From Kordiimonadaceae bacterium (GTDB lineage Bacteria > Pseudomonadota > Alphaproteobacteria > Sphingomonadales > Emcibacteraceae), in the NCBI GenBank assembly GCA_018699075.1, contig JABIPV010000191.1:1-5245 (forward strand): a DNA stretch of 5,245 nucleotides. Direction: 5' to 3'. Position 1 is the first letter of the stretch; each line of letters starts with the position of its first letter. Positions 1 through 5,245 of the stretch are shown here, piece after piece. The notes below the pieces were generated by a model. That model had not been told where the DNA came from and made no database searches. It was given only the letters and a program-made list of their open reading frames with translations. Made by a program: the position numbers and the translations under genes.

Positions 1-1341
1 GAAACTAACCCGACTAGCAACGGAATTTTCAACACTTAACACACTAAACACGTCATCTGTAATTAAAGGTTCAACACTTTGCATTTCAGCGAGTGTAAGA
101 CCATCAAGATCACATCCCTTTTTTTCAGCCATAGATACAAGAGACCCCGTGATATGATGGGCATTTCTGAATGGTAAGCCAAGCACACGAACCACCCAAT
201 CGGCAAGATCCGTTGCCGTAATAAATCCTAGATCCGTTGCCCTTAGCATTTCATCTCTATTCACTTTCATATCTTCAACCATGCCTGTCATGGCTGCAAT
301 GATAAGCGAATAAGTATCCACCGCATCAAATGTCGCTTCTTTATCTTCTTGCATATCTTTTGAAAAGGTAAGGGCAAGGCCCTTCATTGTCACAAGCAAA
401 CTGTTTAATGATCCAATGATACGGCCAGATTTGCCCCGGCATAATTCTGCAGCGTCAGGATTACGCTTTTGCGGCATAATTGAAGACCCAGTGGTAAAAC
501 TATCTGACATCTGAATAAAATTAAATTGCGCGCAAGACCAGGTGACCATTTCTTCTGCAAGCCTTGATACATGAACGGCACTAATGGAGGCGGCGGCTAA
601 AAATTCAATAGCGAAATCACGGTCAGCGACCGAATCCATTGAATTTGAAGTAGGGCAATCAAATCCAAGCGCTTCTGCCGTCTGATGACGGTCAATTGGA
701 AAGGATGTTCCCGCAAGTGCGGCCGCACCAAGCGGGCATTCATTCATGCGTTTACGTCCGTCTTGAAACCGTGAACGATCACGCGTAAACATTTCAAAAT
801 AAGCCATCATATGATGACCGAAGGTAACCGGTTGAGCACTTTGAAGATGAGTGAAGCCAGGCATTATCGCATCGGCATTTTCTTCTGCAATTTTAATAAG
901 GGCCAATTGCAAGGCTTTAAGGGCTTCGTCTGCTTGATCATATGCATCACGAACCCATAATTTAAAATCTGTTGCAACCTGATCATTTCGAGAACGTGCC
1001 GTGTGTAAACGCCCCGCACAAGGGCCTATGATTTCCGTCAAACGTGCTTCCACATTCATATGAATATCTTCAAGGACCGCCGAAAACTTAAATTCACCTG
1101 CGGCTATTTCCTTTTCAACTTGCATTAAACCATTTTGAATAGCATCGCCATCTTCAACAGAAATAATATTTCTAGTTACCAACATTTTACAATGTTCAAT
1201 TGATCCTTTGATATCTTCTTTGTATAAGATCTTATCGAAATCAATTGAGGCGTTAATTTTTTCCATAATATCGGAAACGCCGCCTTCAAAACGGCCGCCC
1301 CATAGGGTATTTGCTTGTGGTTTCTTATTGTTGTCAGTCAT
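1..1341 (-). CDS. argH: argininosuccinate lyase, C-terminus cut by window edge
   Basis: Catalyses the cleavage of argininosuccinate to arginine and fumarate, the last step of arginine biosynthesis; a cytoplasmic homotetramer of the fumarase/aspartase superfamily. The frame is open for 447 codons from ATG at 1341 to base 1 with no stop. E. coli ArgH is about 457 residues, so only some 10-20 residues are missing. Visible landmarks: N-terminal NTLWGGRFEGG (residues 11-21), HTARSRNDQ (113-121), THLQ with the family's catalytic histidine (164-167), and the superfamily signature GSSIMPQKRNPD (285-296) carrying the catalytic serine loop. The last visible residues, SVASRVSF, match the region just before the family's usual GGTAP. 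No frameshift is seen. The start precedes the conserved N-terminus correctly, but its Shine-Dalgarno is weak (AAAGA about 8 bases upstream). It diverges from tlpA with only 34 bases between start codons, so its promoter must lie largely in or near the tlpA 5' end. Confidence 0.97.
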   Translation of the reverse strand, partial: MTDNNKKPQANTLWGGRFEGGVSDIMEKINASIDFDKILYKEDIKGSIEHCKMLVTRNIISVEDGDAIQNGLMQVEKEIAAGEFKFSAVLEDIHMNVEARLTEIIGPCAGRLHTARSRNDQVATDFKLWVRDAYDQADEALKALQLALIKIAEENADAIMPGFTHLQSAQPVTFGHHMMAYFEMFTRDRSRFQDGRKRMNECPLGAAALAGTSFPIDRHQTAEALGFDCPTSNSMDSVADRDFAIEFLAAASISAVHVSRLAEEMVTWSCAQFNFIQMSDSFTTGSSIMPQKRNPDAAELCRGKSGRIIGSLNSLLVTMKGLALTFSKDMQEDKEATFDAVDTYSLIIAAMTGMVEDMKVNRDEMLRATDLGFITATDLADWVVRVLGLPFRNAHHITGSLVSMAEKKGCDLDGLTLAEMQSVEPLITDDVFSVLSVENSVASRVSF

Positions 1342-1366
1342 AATTCAAATCTTTATGTTTATTGCC

Positions 1367-1370
1367 GAGG
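1367..1370 (+). promoter_or_regulatory. ribosome binding site that fixes the tlpA start
   Basis: GAGG lies five bases upstream of the ATG at 1376. The same frame is open back to 1208 with further starts, including ATG at 1355, but none has a comparable site, and the upstream part is antisense to the conserved argH N-terminus. The protein from 1376 also begins directly with a typical membrane anchor, so 1376 is the preferred start. Confidence 0.75.
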
Positions 1371-1375
1371 TAAAA

Positions 1376-1957
1376 ATGAAAAATATATTAATCTATGTCA
1401 TCGCATCCATTGCCCTTTGCATAGGCGTCTTATCGTTTTATAACCTAGGGAATACGCCAAATAGCACTATACCGCAAGGCCTTACAGCAGGGGCGATGAA
1501 AAGATTTACATTTCATGATAGCCCGAAACTTGCACCAACAGCACTTTTTCAAGATGAATTTGGCAATGCTGCTTCTTTTTCAGATCATAAAGGCAAAGTT
1601 ATTCTGGTTAATTTATGGGCCACATGGTGCGCTCCTTGCATCAAAGAAATGCCTGATTTAAATGAACTACAAAAATCTCTTGGCAGTGATCAATTTGAAG
1701 TGGTTTTACTTACAGAGAATCAGGACGGAATTGAAAGTTCGCTTAAATTCCTTAAAGATAATAATATTTCACACCTTAATACCTACCACGACACAGATAG
1801 AAAAATTGCCCGCGCACTTAAATCAAATGCGCTTCCAACGAGTATTCTTATAAATGCACAAGGTTATGAAGTCGGCAGGTTAGTAGGGCCGGCCGATTGG
1901 AATTCAGGCGATGCAAAAGCACTGATTAATTTTGTTATTCAATCCCAAAAGCTTTAG
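1376..1957 (+). CDS. tlpA: TlpA-family membrane-anchored thiol-disulfide oxidoreductase
   Basis: A 193-residue thioredoxin-fold protein predicted to act in the periplasm as a reductant. TlpA-type proteins of alphaproteobacteria reduce cysteines needed for cytochrome oxidase copper-site assembly; that role is known for the family and inferred here. One N-terminal transmembrane segment (about residues 4-22, ILIYVIASIALCIGVLSFY) gives an N-in anchor, followed by a linker to about 50. The thioredoxin domain then contains VNLWATWCAPC with redox cysteines C85 and C88, the EMP that commonly follows in TlpA/ResA proteins (91-93), and the cis-proline loop LPTS (P154). The length is normal for the family. 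It is divergent from argH, and its final 23 bases overlap the 3' end of the convergent regulator gene. A ResA- or CcmG-like role in cytochrome c maturation is the main alternative, but no cytochrome genes are visible to decide. Confidence 0.88.
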   Translation: MKNILIYVIASIALCIGVLSFYNLGNTPNSTIPQGLTAGAMKRFTFHDSPKLAPTALFQDEFGNAASFSDHKGKVILVNLWATWCAPCIKEMPDLNELQKSLGSDQFEVVLLTENQDGIESSLKFLKDNNISHLNTYHDTDRKIARALKSNALPTSILINAQGYEVGRLVGPADWNSGDAKALINFVIQSQKL

Positions 1958-2426
1958 ATTTGTTTTCTTTGCTTCTGCAAGAACTGCACGATACTATTAG
2001 TTCCAGATGATACGTAGAAACTTGATAGCCAGTTTGTTCAATACTTTTTTCAAAAACTTCTCCAATCTTATTATCCGATATTGAGGAAACTTCTCCACAA
2101 TGTTCGCAAATTAATAAAACAGAATCATCTTTTTCAGTTTTTGGCTTTTGAAGCGCGATGAATGTTCTGGTGCTTACTATTCTTTGAACCAGCCCTTTAA
2201 CTTTCAGTTCGTTCAAAGCTCGATATACTGTTGCGGCGGCATTTACGCCCTTTTTCTTAAGGTGCTCTAATAATTCATATGCACCCGCAGAACGCTCTAA
2301 TTTTAGAAGTGTTTCATACACCATTTTTTGATTATGCGTCAGACGATACGCTTTCGAAATCACACTTTGCGTCGAGTAAAATTCATTATTCTTCTGATCA
2401 AAGGCAGTATTTGTTTTGTTAAGCAT
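1935..2426 (-). CDS. zur: Fur-family metalloregulator, probably zinc uptake regulator Zur
   Basis: A 163-residue dimeric DNA-binding repressor of the Fur superfamily. It has an N-terminal winged helix (about 28-92) with LTHNQKMVYETL, AYELLEHL and recognition helix ATVYRALNEL (65-74), then a dimerisation domain with the structural zinc site C107-x2-C110 and C147-x2-C150. The wording of AYELL...ATVYRAL...KGLVQRI resembles Zur more than Fur, Irr or PerR. The neighbours (a ZnuD-like receptor and a good Zur-box match in its promoter) support Zur. Oddly, by gap-free alignment to E. coli Zur from TVYRAL to the first CxxC, the sensory ligands H77, C88, H96 and E111 are replaced by Q81, L92, D100 and S115. 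The start is ATG at 2426, with AGGAAG four bases upstream. It is convergent with tlpA, overlapping it by 23 bases, and lies 135 bases downstream of the small membrane-protein gene on the same strand. Fur-family membership is near certain; the Zur assignment is about 0.75. Confidence 0.85.
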   Translation of the reverse strand: MLNKTNTAFDQKNNEFYSTQSVISKAYRLTHNQKMVYETLLKLERSAGAYELLEHLKKKGVNAAATVYRALNELKVKGLVQRIVSTRTFIALQKPKTEKDDSVLLICEHCGEVSSISDNKIGEVFEKSIEQTGYQVSTYHLELIVSCSSCRSKENKSKAFGIE

Positions 2427-2430
2427 AATG

Positions 2431-2436
2431 CTTCCT
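2431..2436 (-). promoter_or_regulatory. ribosome binding site of the zur-like gene
   Basis: Read on the minus strand this is AGGAAG, separated by CATT from the ATG at 2426. It supports that start over later in-frame methionines, although the first 25 or so residues are poorly conserved in the family. Confidence 0.6.
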
Positions 2437-2458
2437 TATATTCCTTTAGAACGAACAC

Positions 2459-2476
2459 TTTGTGCTTTTACACAAA
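2459..2476. repeat. perfect inverted repeat in the zur leader
   Basis: TTTGTG-CTTTTA-CACAAA, six-base perfect arms with a six-base spacer, 32 bases upstream of the zur start codon. A TATATT resembling a -10 element on the minus strand (2475-2480) overlaps its far edge, but I see no good -35. It could be an operator or a short leader hairpin. It does not match the Zur box found near znuD. Confidence 0.4.
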
Positions 2477-2561
2477 TATATAATTCGACCTAATTAAACG
2501 AAATCACAACGACACCTATAAAAAGATGTTCGCATTAGTGAATTATTGAAATCCAATGATA

Positions 2562-2846
2562 TCAGGAAGCAGGTGGCGCTCGGGCTAACGGCGTTGCCCA
2601 TAAGTTGGTCTTAAAAAAAGCTGTTAATACGAAGATAAGAAAGAGCTCAGGATGATAATAAACAGAGTATGGCTCATTGACCACACTTGCTTTATCATTT
2701 CCTGTTTCTGCAATTTTACAAATAATGCAGTCGTCAGCTGTATGATGATTAAGCTGCTCATGCTCAACCACCCAATATTGTGTCCAAATTATTGCAACTG
2801 GAACAATAAACAGTAAATACTTATAATATTGGCGCAAAGATACCAT
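2562..2846 (-). CDS. small two-helix membrane protein with HH...CxxC and RAPP tail
   Basis: A 94-residue protein whose biochemical function I do not recognise. Residues about 8-27 form a transmembrane helix or signal anchor. A polar loop follows with H29, H34, H35 and CIIC (C40, C43), a possible metal or redox site. A second hydrophobic segment is at about 67-80, and the protein ends ARAPPAS. Small proteins with a His/Cys loop, a second helix and a terminal RAPP or RGPP (DUF2946-like) are, as I recall, often encoded beside metal-related TonB receptors; this comparison is from memory and tentative. The start chosen is ATG at 2846, preceded by GGGAAAG (2850-2856). A TTG at 2858 would add four residues but has no better site. 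It is divergent from znuD and upstream of zur on the same strand with no evident terminator between, so some co-transcription with zur is possible. A role in zinc handling at the inner membrane is inferred from position only. Confidence 0.72.
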   Translation of the reverse strand: MVSLRQYYKYLLFIVPVAIIWTQYWVVEHEQLNHHTADDCIICKIAETGNDKASVVNEPYSVYYHPELFLIFVLTAFFKTNLWATPLARAPPAS

Positions 2847-2861
2847 GCACTTTCCCAAAGT

Positions 2862-2901
2862 TTGACAATAAATAGTTAGATAACAAACCCATTATTGTCA
2901 A
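2862..2901. repeat. 10-base perfect inverted repeat, arms 20 bases apart
   Basis: TTGACAATAA at 2862-2871 and its exact complement TTATTGTCAA at 2892-2901. Between the arms sits a smaller palindrome, GTTA-GA-TAAC (2875-2884). Each arm carries a consensus TTGACA on one strand. The left portion GTTTGA (2860-2865) is also complemented by TCAAAC at 2905-2910. The element covers the region where the small gene's promoter should be. Confidence 0.6.
2873..2901 (-). promoter_or_regulatory. candidate promoter of the small membrane-protein gene
   Basis: On the minus strand there is a perfect -35 TTGACA (2901-2896), then 17 bases, then a poor -10 TAACTA (2878-2873); AACTAT one base upstream-shifted is an alternative. 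The GTTATCTAAC palindrome lies between and over these elements, where a repressor could act. It shares GTTAT and TAAC with the znuD operator but with shorter spacing, so a Zur site here is only a possibility. Confidence 0.4.
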
Positions 2902-2969
2902 GGATCAAACTTTTTACCAGAAACATCACAATTCAAAATTTTAAAGTTGCCTATGTAAAAGTTAAAAGA

Positions 2970-2985
2970 TTTAATAATTTAATAA
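2970..2985 (+). repeat. tandem AT-rich octamer upstream of the znuD promoter
   Basis: TTTAATAA occurs twice in direct succession, about 15 bases upstream of the candidate -35 of znuD. A tract of this composition and placement could act as an UP element for RNA polymerase, but in AT-rich DNA it may be chance. Confidence 0.3.
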
Positions 2986-2999
2986 AAAGAATAAACCCC

Positions 3000-3026
3000 T
3001 TGAATGTTATATTGTAACGTTATACT
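3000..3026 (+). promoter_or_regulatory. candidate znuD promoter
   Basis: TTGAAT (3000-3005) as -35 and TATACT (3021-3026, five of six matches to TATAAT) as -10, with a short 15-base spacer. Transcription would start near 3033, giving a leader of roughly 27 bases before ATG 3060. The Zur-box match fills the spacer, consistent with zinc-dependent repression. Confidence 0.5.
3005..3019. promoter_or_regulatory. candidate Zur operator (Zur box)
   Basis: TGTTATATTGTAACG matches the core of the proteobacterial Zur box, TGTTATA-N-TATAACA, at 12 of 14 defined positions, with the left half exact; the consensus is recalled from enterobacterial Zur studies. The palindromic core is GTTA-TATTG-TAAC (3006-3018). 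A second GTTATA half-site follows at 3019-3024 and runs into the -10 element. The position between -35 and -10 of znuD, next to a zur-like gene, makes this a credible repressor site. Confidence 0.65.
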
Positions 3027-3044
3027 TTATCCTTGAAATTTGAA

Positions 3045-3049
3045 AAGGA
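3045..3049 (+). promoter_or_regulatory. ribosome binding site of znuD
   Basis: AAGGA ends ten bases before the ATG at 3060, a slightly long but workable spacing. It lies inside the reading frame that would start at TTG 3033. That upstream start has no Shine-Dalgarno and would place nine charged residues (KFEKDFKS) before the signal peptide, so ATG 3060 is preferred. Confidence 0.55.
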
Positions 3050-3059
3050 CTTTAAAAGT

Positions 3060-5132
3060 ATGAAACATCTTCTATCAGGATCAAGTCTGTTGACTTTATC
3101 TTTTGTAACGCTTGCGTCTTTAACTGCACAAGCACAAGAAGCAGAAAATGACCCCATTCATGATCATGGTCATGAAATTGATGTTGTAGTTGTAACTGCC
3201 TCCCCTCATCAAAAAAGTCGTATGGATCTCTTGCAAGGTAGCAATGTTTTATCAGGTGACGAATTAAATAAAAACATGACGACAACAATCGGTGAAACAT
3301 TGTCCGGCTTGCCCGGCATTTCATCAACATTTTTTGGCCCCGGTGCCAGCCGTCCGATCATCCGTGGATTGGGTGGTGACCGCATACGCGTTCTAATTAA
3401 TGGTATAGGTAGTATCGATGCTGCTAGTACAAGCCCTGATCATTCAGTAGCAGGTGACCCTTTAACCGCCGACCGTGTAGAAATTATGCGCGGCGCGAGT
3501 ACTCTTTTATATGGTAGTAACGCCGTAGGCGGAGTCGTAAACATCATTGATAGTCGCATTCCTAGTGTTGTACCACAAATGGGGGCCTCTGGTCGCGCAC
3601 GGCTGGCAATTGATAGTGTTACAAACGATAGATCAGGTGGCGGGTCTATAAATGTCGGTGCAACCGATAATATTGTTCTTCATGTTGATGGTTATTACAG
3701 AAGGACCGGGGATTACACCATTCCTGGCTACGCTGAAAGTGCTGTACTCAGAGCACAAGAAGAAGAGGAAGGGGAAGAGCACGAAGAAGAAGAACAATTT
3801 GGGTCCGTTGCAAATTCAGATGTAGATAATAAAGGTGGTACCATTGGCATTAGCTGGATTGGTGACAAAGCTTTATTTGGCGTTTCATTTAACCTTAATG
3901 ACAGTAATTACGGTGTTCCTAGCCATGGCCATCATGGTGAAGAGGAAGAAGAGGAAGAAGAAGCGCCTGTTCGTATTAATCTCGATCAAAAGAGATTTGA
4001 TTTAAAAGGTAATTTAGAACAAGATTTCCTTATTTTCGAAGAAAGTAGAGTTCGTTTTGGTTATGCTGATTACAAACATATCGAATTAGAAGGCAATGAA
4101 GTAGGAACCAGTTTTAATAATGTAGGTTGGGAAGGGCGAGTTGAACTCATCCAACAAAAAATCGGTGACGTACATGGTTCTATGGGAATGCAGATGCGTA
4201 ACCGTGAATTTTCTGCCATTGGTGAAGAAGCATTTGTTCCACCAAATGATACATTCCAGTGGGGTGTTTTTATGGTTGAAGAAATCGAAGTAAATCCCGT
4301 TACATTTGAATTTGGTGCCCGTTATGATCATCAGAATACCAAAAGTAAAAATTTAAATATCAACAGATCATTTAATAATTTTAGTTTTTCCGGTGGTGCC
4401 GCAATACATCCAACTGAAAACGATTTAATCGGTATCAGCATTAGTCGATCAGAACGAAGTCCTACTCCTGAAGAACTATTCTCAAATGGACCTCACTTAG
4501 CCACCAGCGCTTTTGAACAAGGAAATATAAACCTTACAAATGAAACGGCTATAAGTAGTGAACTGACGTTAAAGCACGATCGAGATGCCTTTAGTGCGAG
4601 CATTAATTTATACCACACTTGGTACAAAGATTTTATTTATGAACATGAAACTGGCGCATTAGTAGATGGCTTAAATTTACTACAATTTAGGGCAAAAGAT
4701 GCACGCTTTTATGGTGCTGAAGCAGAAGTAAGTTACACATTTATTGAACAAGAGGATTATTCCGTAACCGCAACTGCATCAGGCGATATTGTTCATGCAC
4801 GGTTTAACGATGGCAACATTATTCCCAGAATTCCTGCCGCGAGTGCAAATCTTGGTCTTGAATATAAAAGTGATTATTTTGATGTCGCTGGTGATGCACG
4901 TTTTGTGAGCAGCCGAAATAAAACAGCACAAAACATACTTCCTACAAAAGGGTACACCTCATTTGACATGTCACTAACGTGGCGCCCGATGGGTGAAGGG
5001 GTAGGTTTGGATGTTAGACTTCAAGCTCAAAATATCACCAATGCAGAGAGACGCCAACATTCCTCATTTCTAAAAGATTTAATTCCAATGCCCGGCCGAA
5101 ATTTTAAACTTTCTTTAAATTATGGGTTTTAA
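3060..5132 (+). CDS. znuD: ZnuD-like TonB-dependent outer-membrane zinc receptor
   Basis: A 690-residue outer-membrane receptor predicted to import zinc (or zinc complexes) into the periplasm using TonB-ExbBD energy. It has a signal peptide at residues 1-25, cut after AQA, then a His-rich mature N-terminus HDHGHE (34-39) and a TonB-box-like DVVVVTAS (41-48). The plug domain (about 55-165) has RPIIRGLGGDRIRVL (98-112), SPDHS (125-129), DRVEIMRG (138-145) and LLYGSNAVGGVVNI (149-162), all typical of this receptor class; SPDH also occurs in ZnuD. A 22-strand barrel should follow, ending in a terminal aromatic (NYGF, F690). Two acidic/His segments, 234-245 (E-rich with H241) and 289-301 (HGHHG then eight Glu), lie where extracellular loops are expected and probably attract metal. 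It is divergent from the small membrane-protein gene, with a Zur-box match in its promoter. A copper or nickel receptor is the main alternative. Confidence 0.88.
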   Translation: MKHLLSGSSLLTLSFVTLASLTAQAQEAENDPIHDHGHEIDVVVVTASPHQKSRMDLLQGSNVLSGDELNKNMTTTIGETLSGLPGISSTFFGPGASRPIIRGLGGDRIRVLINGIGSIDAASTSPDHSVAGDPLTADRVEIMRGASTLLYGSNAVGGVVNIIDSRIPSVVPQMGASGRARLAIDSVTNDRSGGGSINVGATDNIVLHVDGYYRRTGDYTIPGYAESAVLRAQEEEEGEEHEEEEQFGSVANSDVDNKGGTIGISWIGDKALFGVSFNLNDSNYGVPSHGHHGEEEEEEEEAPVRINLDQKRFDLKGNLEQDFLIFEESRVRFGYADYKHIELEGNEVGTSFNNVGWEGRVELIQQKIGDVHGSMGMQMRNREFSAIGEEAFVPPNDTFQWGVFMVEEIEVNPVTFEFGARYDHQNTKSKNLNINRSFNNFSFSGGAAIHPTENDLIGISISRSERSPTPEELFSNGPHLATSAFEQGNINLTNETAISSELTLKHDRDAFSASINLYHTWYKDFIYEHETGALVDGLNLLQFRAKDARFYGAEAEVSYTFIEQEDYSVTATASGDIVHARFNDGNIIPRIPAASANLGLEYKSDYFDVAGDARFVSSRNKTAQNILPTKGYTSFDMSLTWRPMGEGVGLDVRLQAQNITNAERRQHSSFLKDLIPMPGRNFKLSLNYGF

Positions 5133-5245
5133 TTTCTCTGTAATTATCGAAAATCGTTTTTCAGAAGAACTTCTAAAAAGTAATTAAAAAAACTTAAATA
5201 ATATTTTATTAGTGCTTTCTAATGAAATTTAACATATATATAAAA
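5133..5245. other. AT-rich intergenic tail after znuD, no gene recognised
   Basis: No coding region or clear promoter is visible. An imperfect hairpin (TTTTT-c-AGAAG, loop AA, CTTCT-AAAAA, 5157-5179) follows the znuD stop by 24 bases. It is AT-rich, has a two-base loop and no downstream T-tract on the plus strand, so it is a poor intrinsic terminator. Confidence 0.4.

Noticed and set aside
1208..1375. N-terminal extension of the tlpA frame back to an ATG at 1208
   Set aside because: It is antisense to the conserved argH N-terminus, has no good ribosome binding site and would put an unrelated segment before a normal membrane anchor; GAGG at 1367-1370 supports ATG 1376.
1662..1853. 63-codon open frame inside tlpA
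   Set aside because: It is a frame-shifted shadow of the thioredoxin domain, with no independent support.
3033..3059. TTG start adding nine residues to the receptor
   Set aside because: It has no Shine-Dalgarno, would start about at the predicted transcript start, and would place charged residues ahead of the signal peptide; ATG 3060 fits better.
3052..3330. 92-codon open frame on the minus strand within znuD
   Set aside because: It lies opposite the signal peptide and plug coding region; its His-rich stretch is only the complement of the receptor's own sequence, and it resembles no family.
3759..3962. Purine-rich GAA/GAG tracts as a CRISPR or microsatellite array outside coding sequence
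   Set aside because: They are in frame in the receptor and encode its acidic loops; there is no repeat-spacer periodicity.
4086..4331. 81-codon open frame on the minus strand within znuD
   Set aside because: It is antisense to barrel-coding sequence with no ribosome binding site or recognisable domain.
5157..5179. Hairpin after znuD as an intrinsic terminator
   Set aside because: The stem is AT-rich with a bulge and a two-base loop, and neither strand has a T-tract immediately after it.

Overview
The window looks like an AT-rich alphaproteobacterial chromosome segment, probably from a free-living or marine lineage. That placement rests on the argH protein style (for example THLQ-SAQPVTFGHH), the divergent argH/tlpA pairing that I associate with alphaproteobacteria, and the overall base composition. 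It is an inference, because there is no rRNA or other taxonomic marker here. There are five protein genes, no RNA genes, no mobile elements and no CRISPR array.

Left third (1-1957): a nearly complete argH (argininosuccinate lyase, last step of arginine synthesis) runs leftward off the window edge. Only 34 bases away, a membrane-anchored TlpA-type thiol-disulfide oxidoreductase runs rightward. The tlpA 3' end overlaps by 23 bases the 3' end of a convergent Fur-family regulator gene.

Right two thirds (1935-5245): this looks like a compact zinc-acquisition locus. It contains a Zur-like Fur-family repressor (minus strand), a 94-residue two-helix membrane protein with HH...CxxC and a C-terminal RAPP motif (minus strand), and, divergent from it, a 690-residue ZnuD-like TonB-dependent outer-membrane receptor with His/Glu-rich loops. 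The 213-base space between the small gene and znuD holds candidate promoters for both. A close match to the known proteobacterial Zur box (TGTTATA-N-TATAACA) lies in the spacer of the znuD promoter, up to its -10 element. The simplest reading is that the regulator represses the receptor when zinc is sufficient and that the small protein assists or is co-regulated.

The points most worth a second look are these. The Zur-like protein keeps the four structural cysteines but lacks, at the aligned positions, all four sensory zinc ligands of E. coli Zur. The small CxxC membrane protein is poorly characterised. There are two perfect inverted repeats, upstream of the small gene and upstream of zur. 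The receptor's candidate metal-capture loops are mostly poly-glutamate rather than poly-histidine. I do not see a clearly new multi-gene system; the locus is best read as a variant zinc-uptake module.
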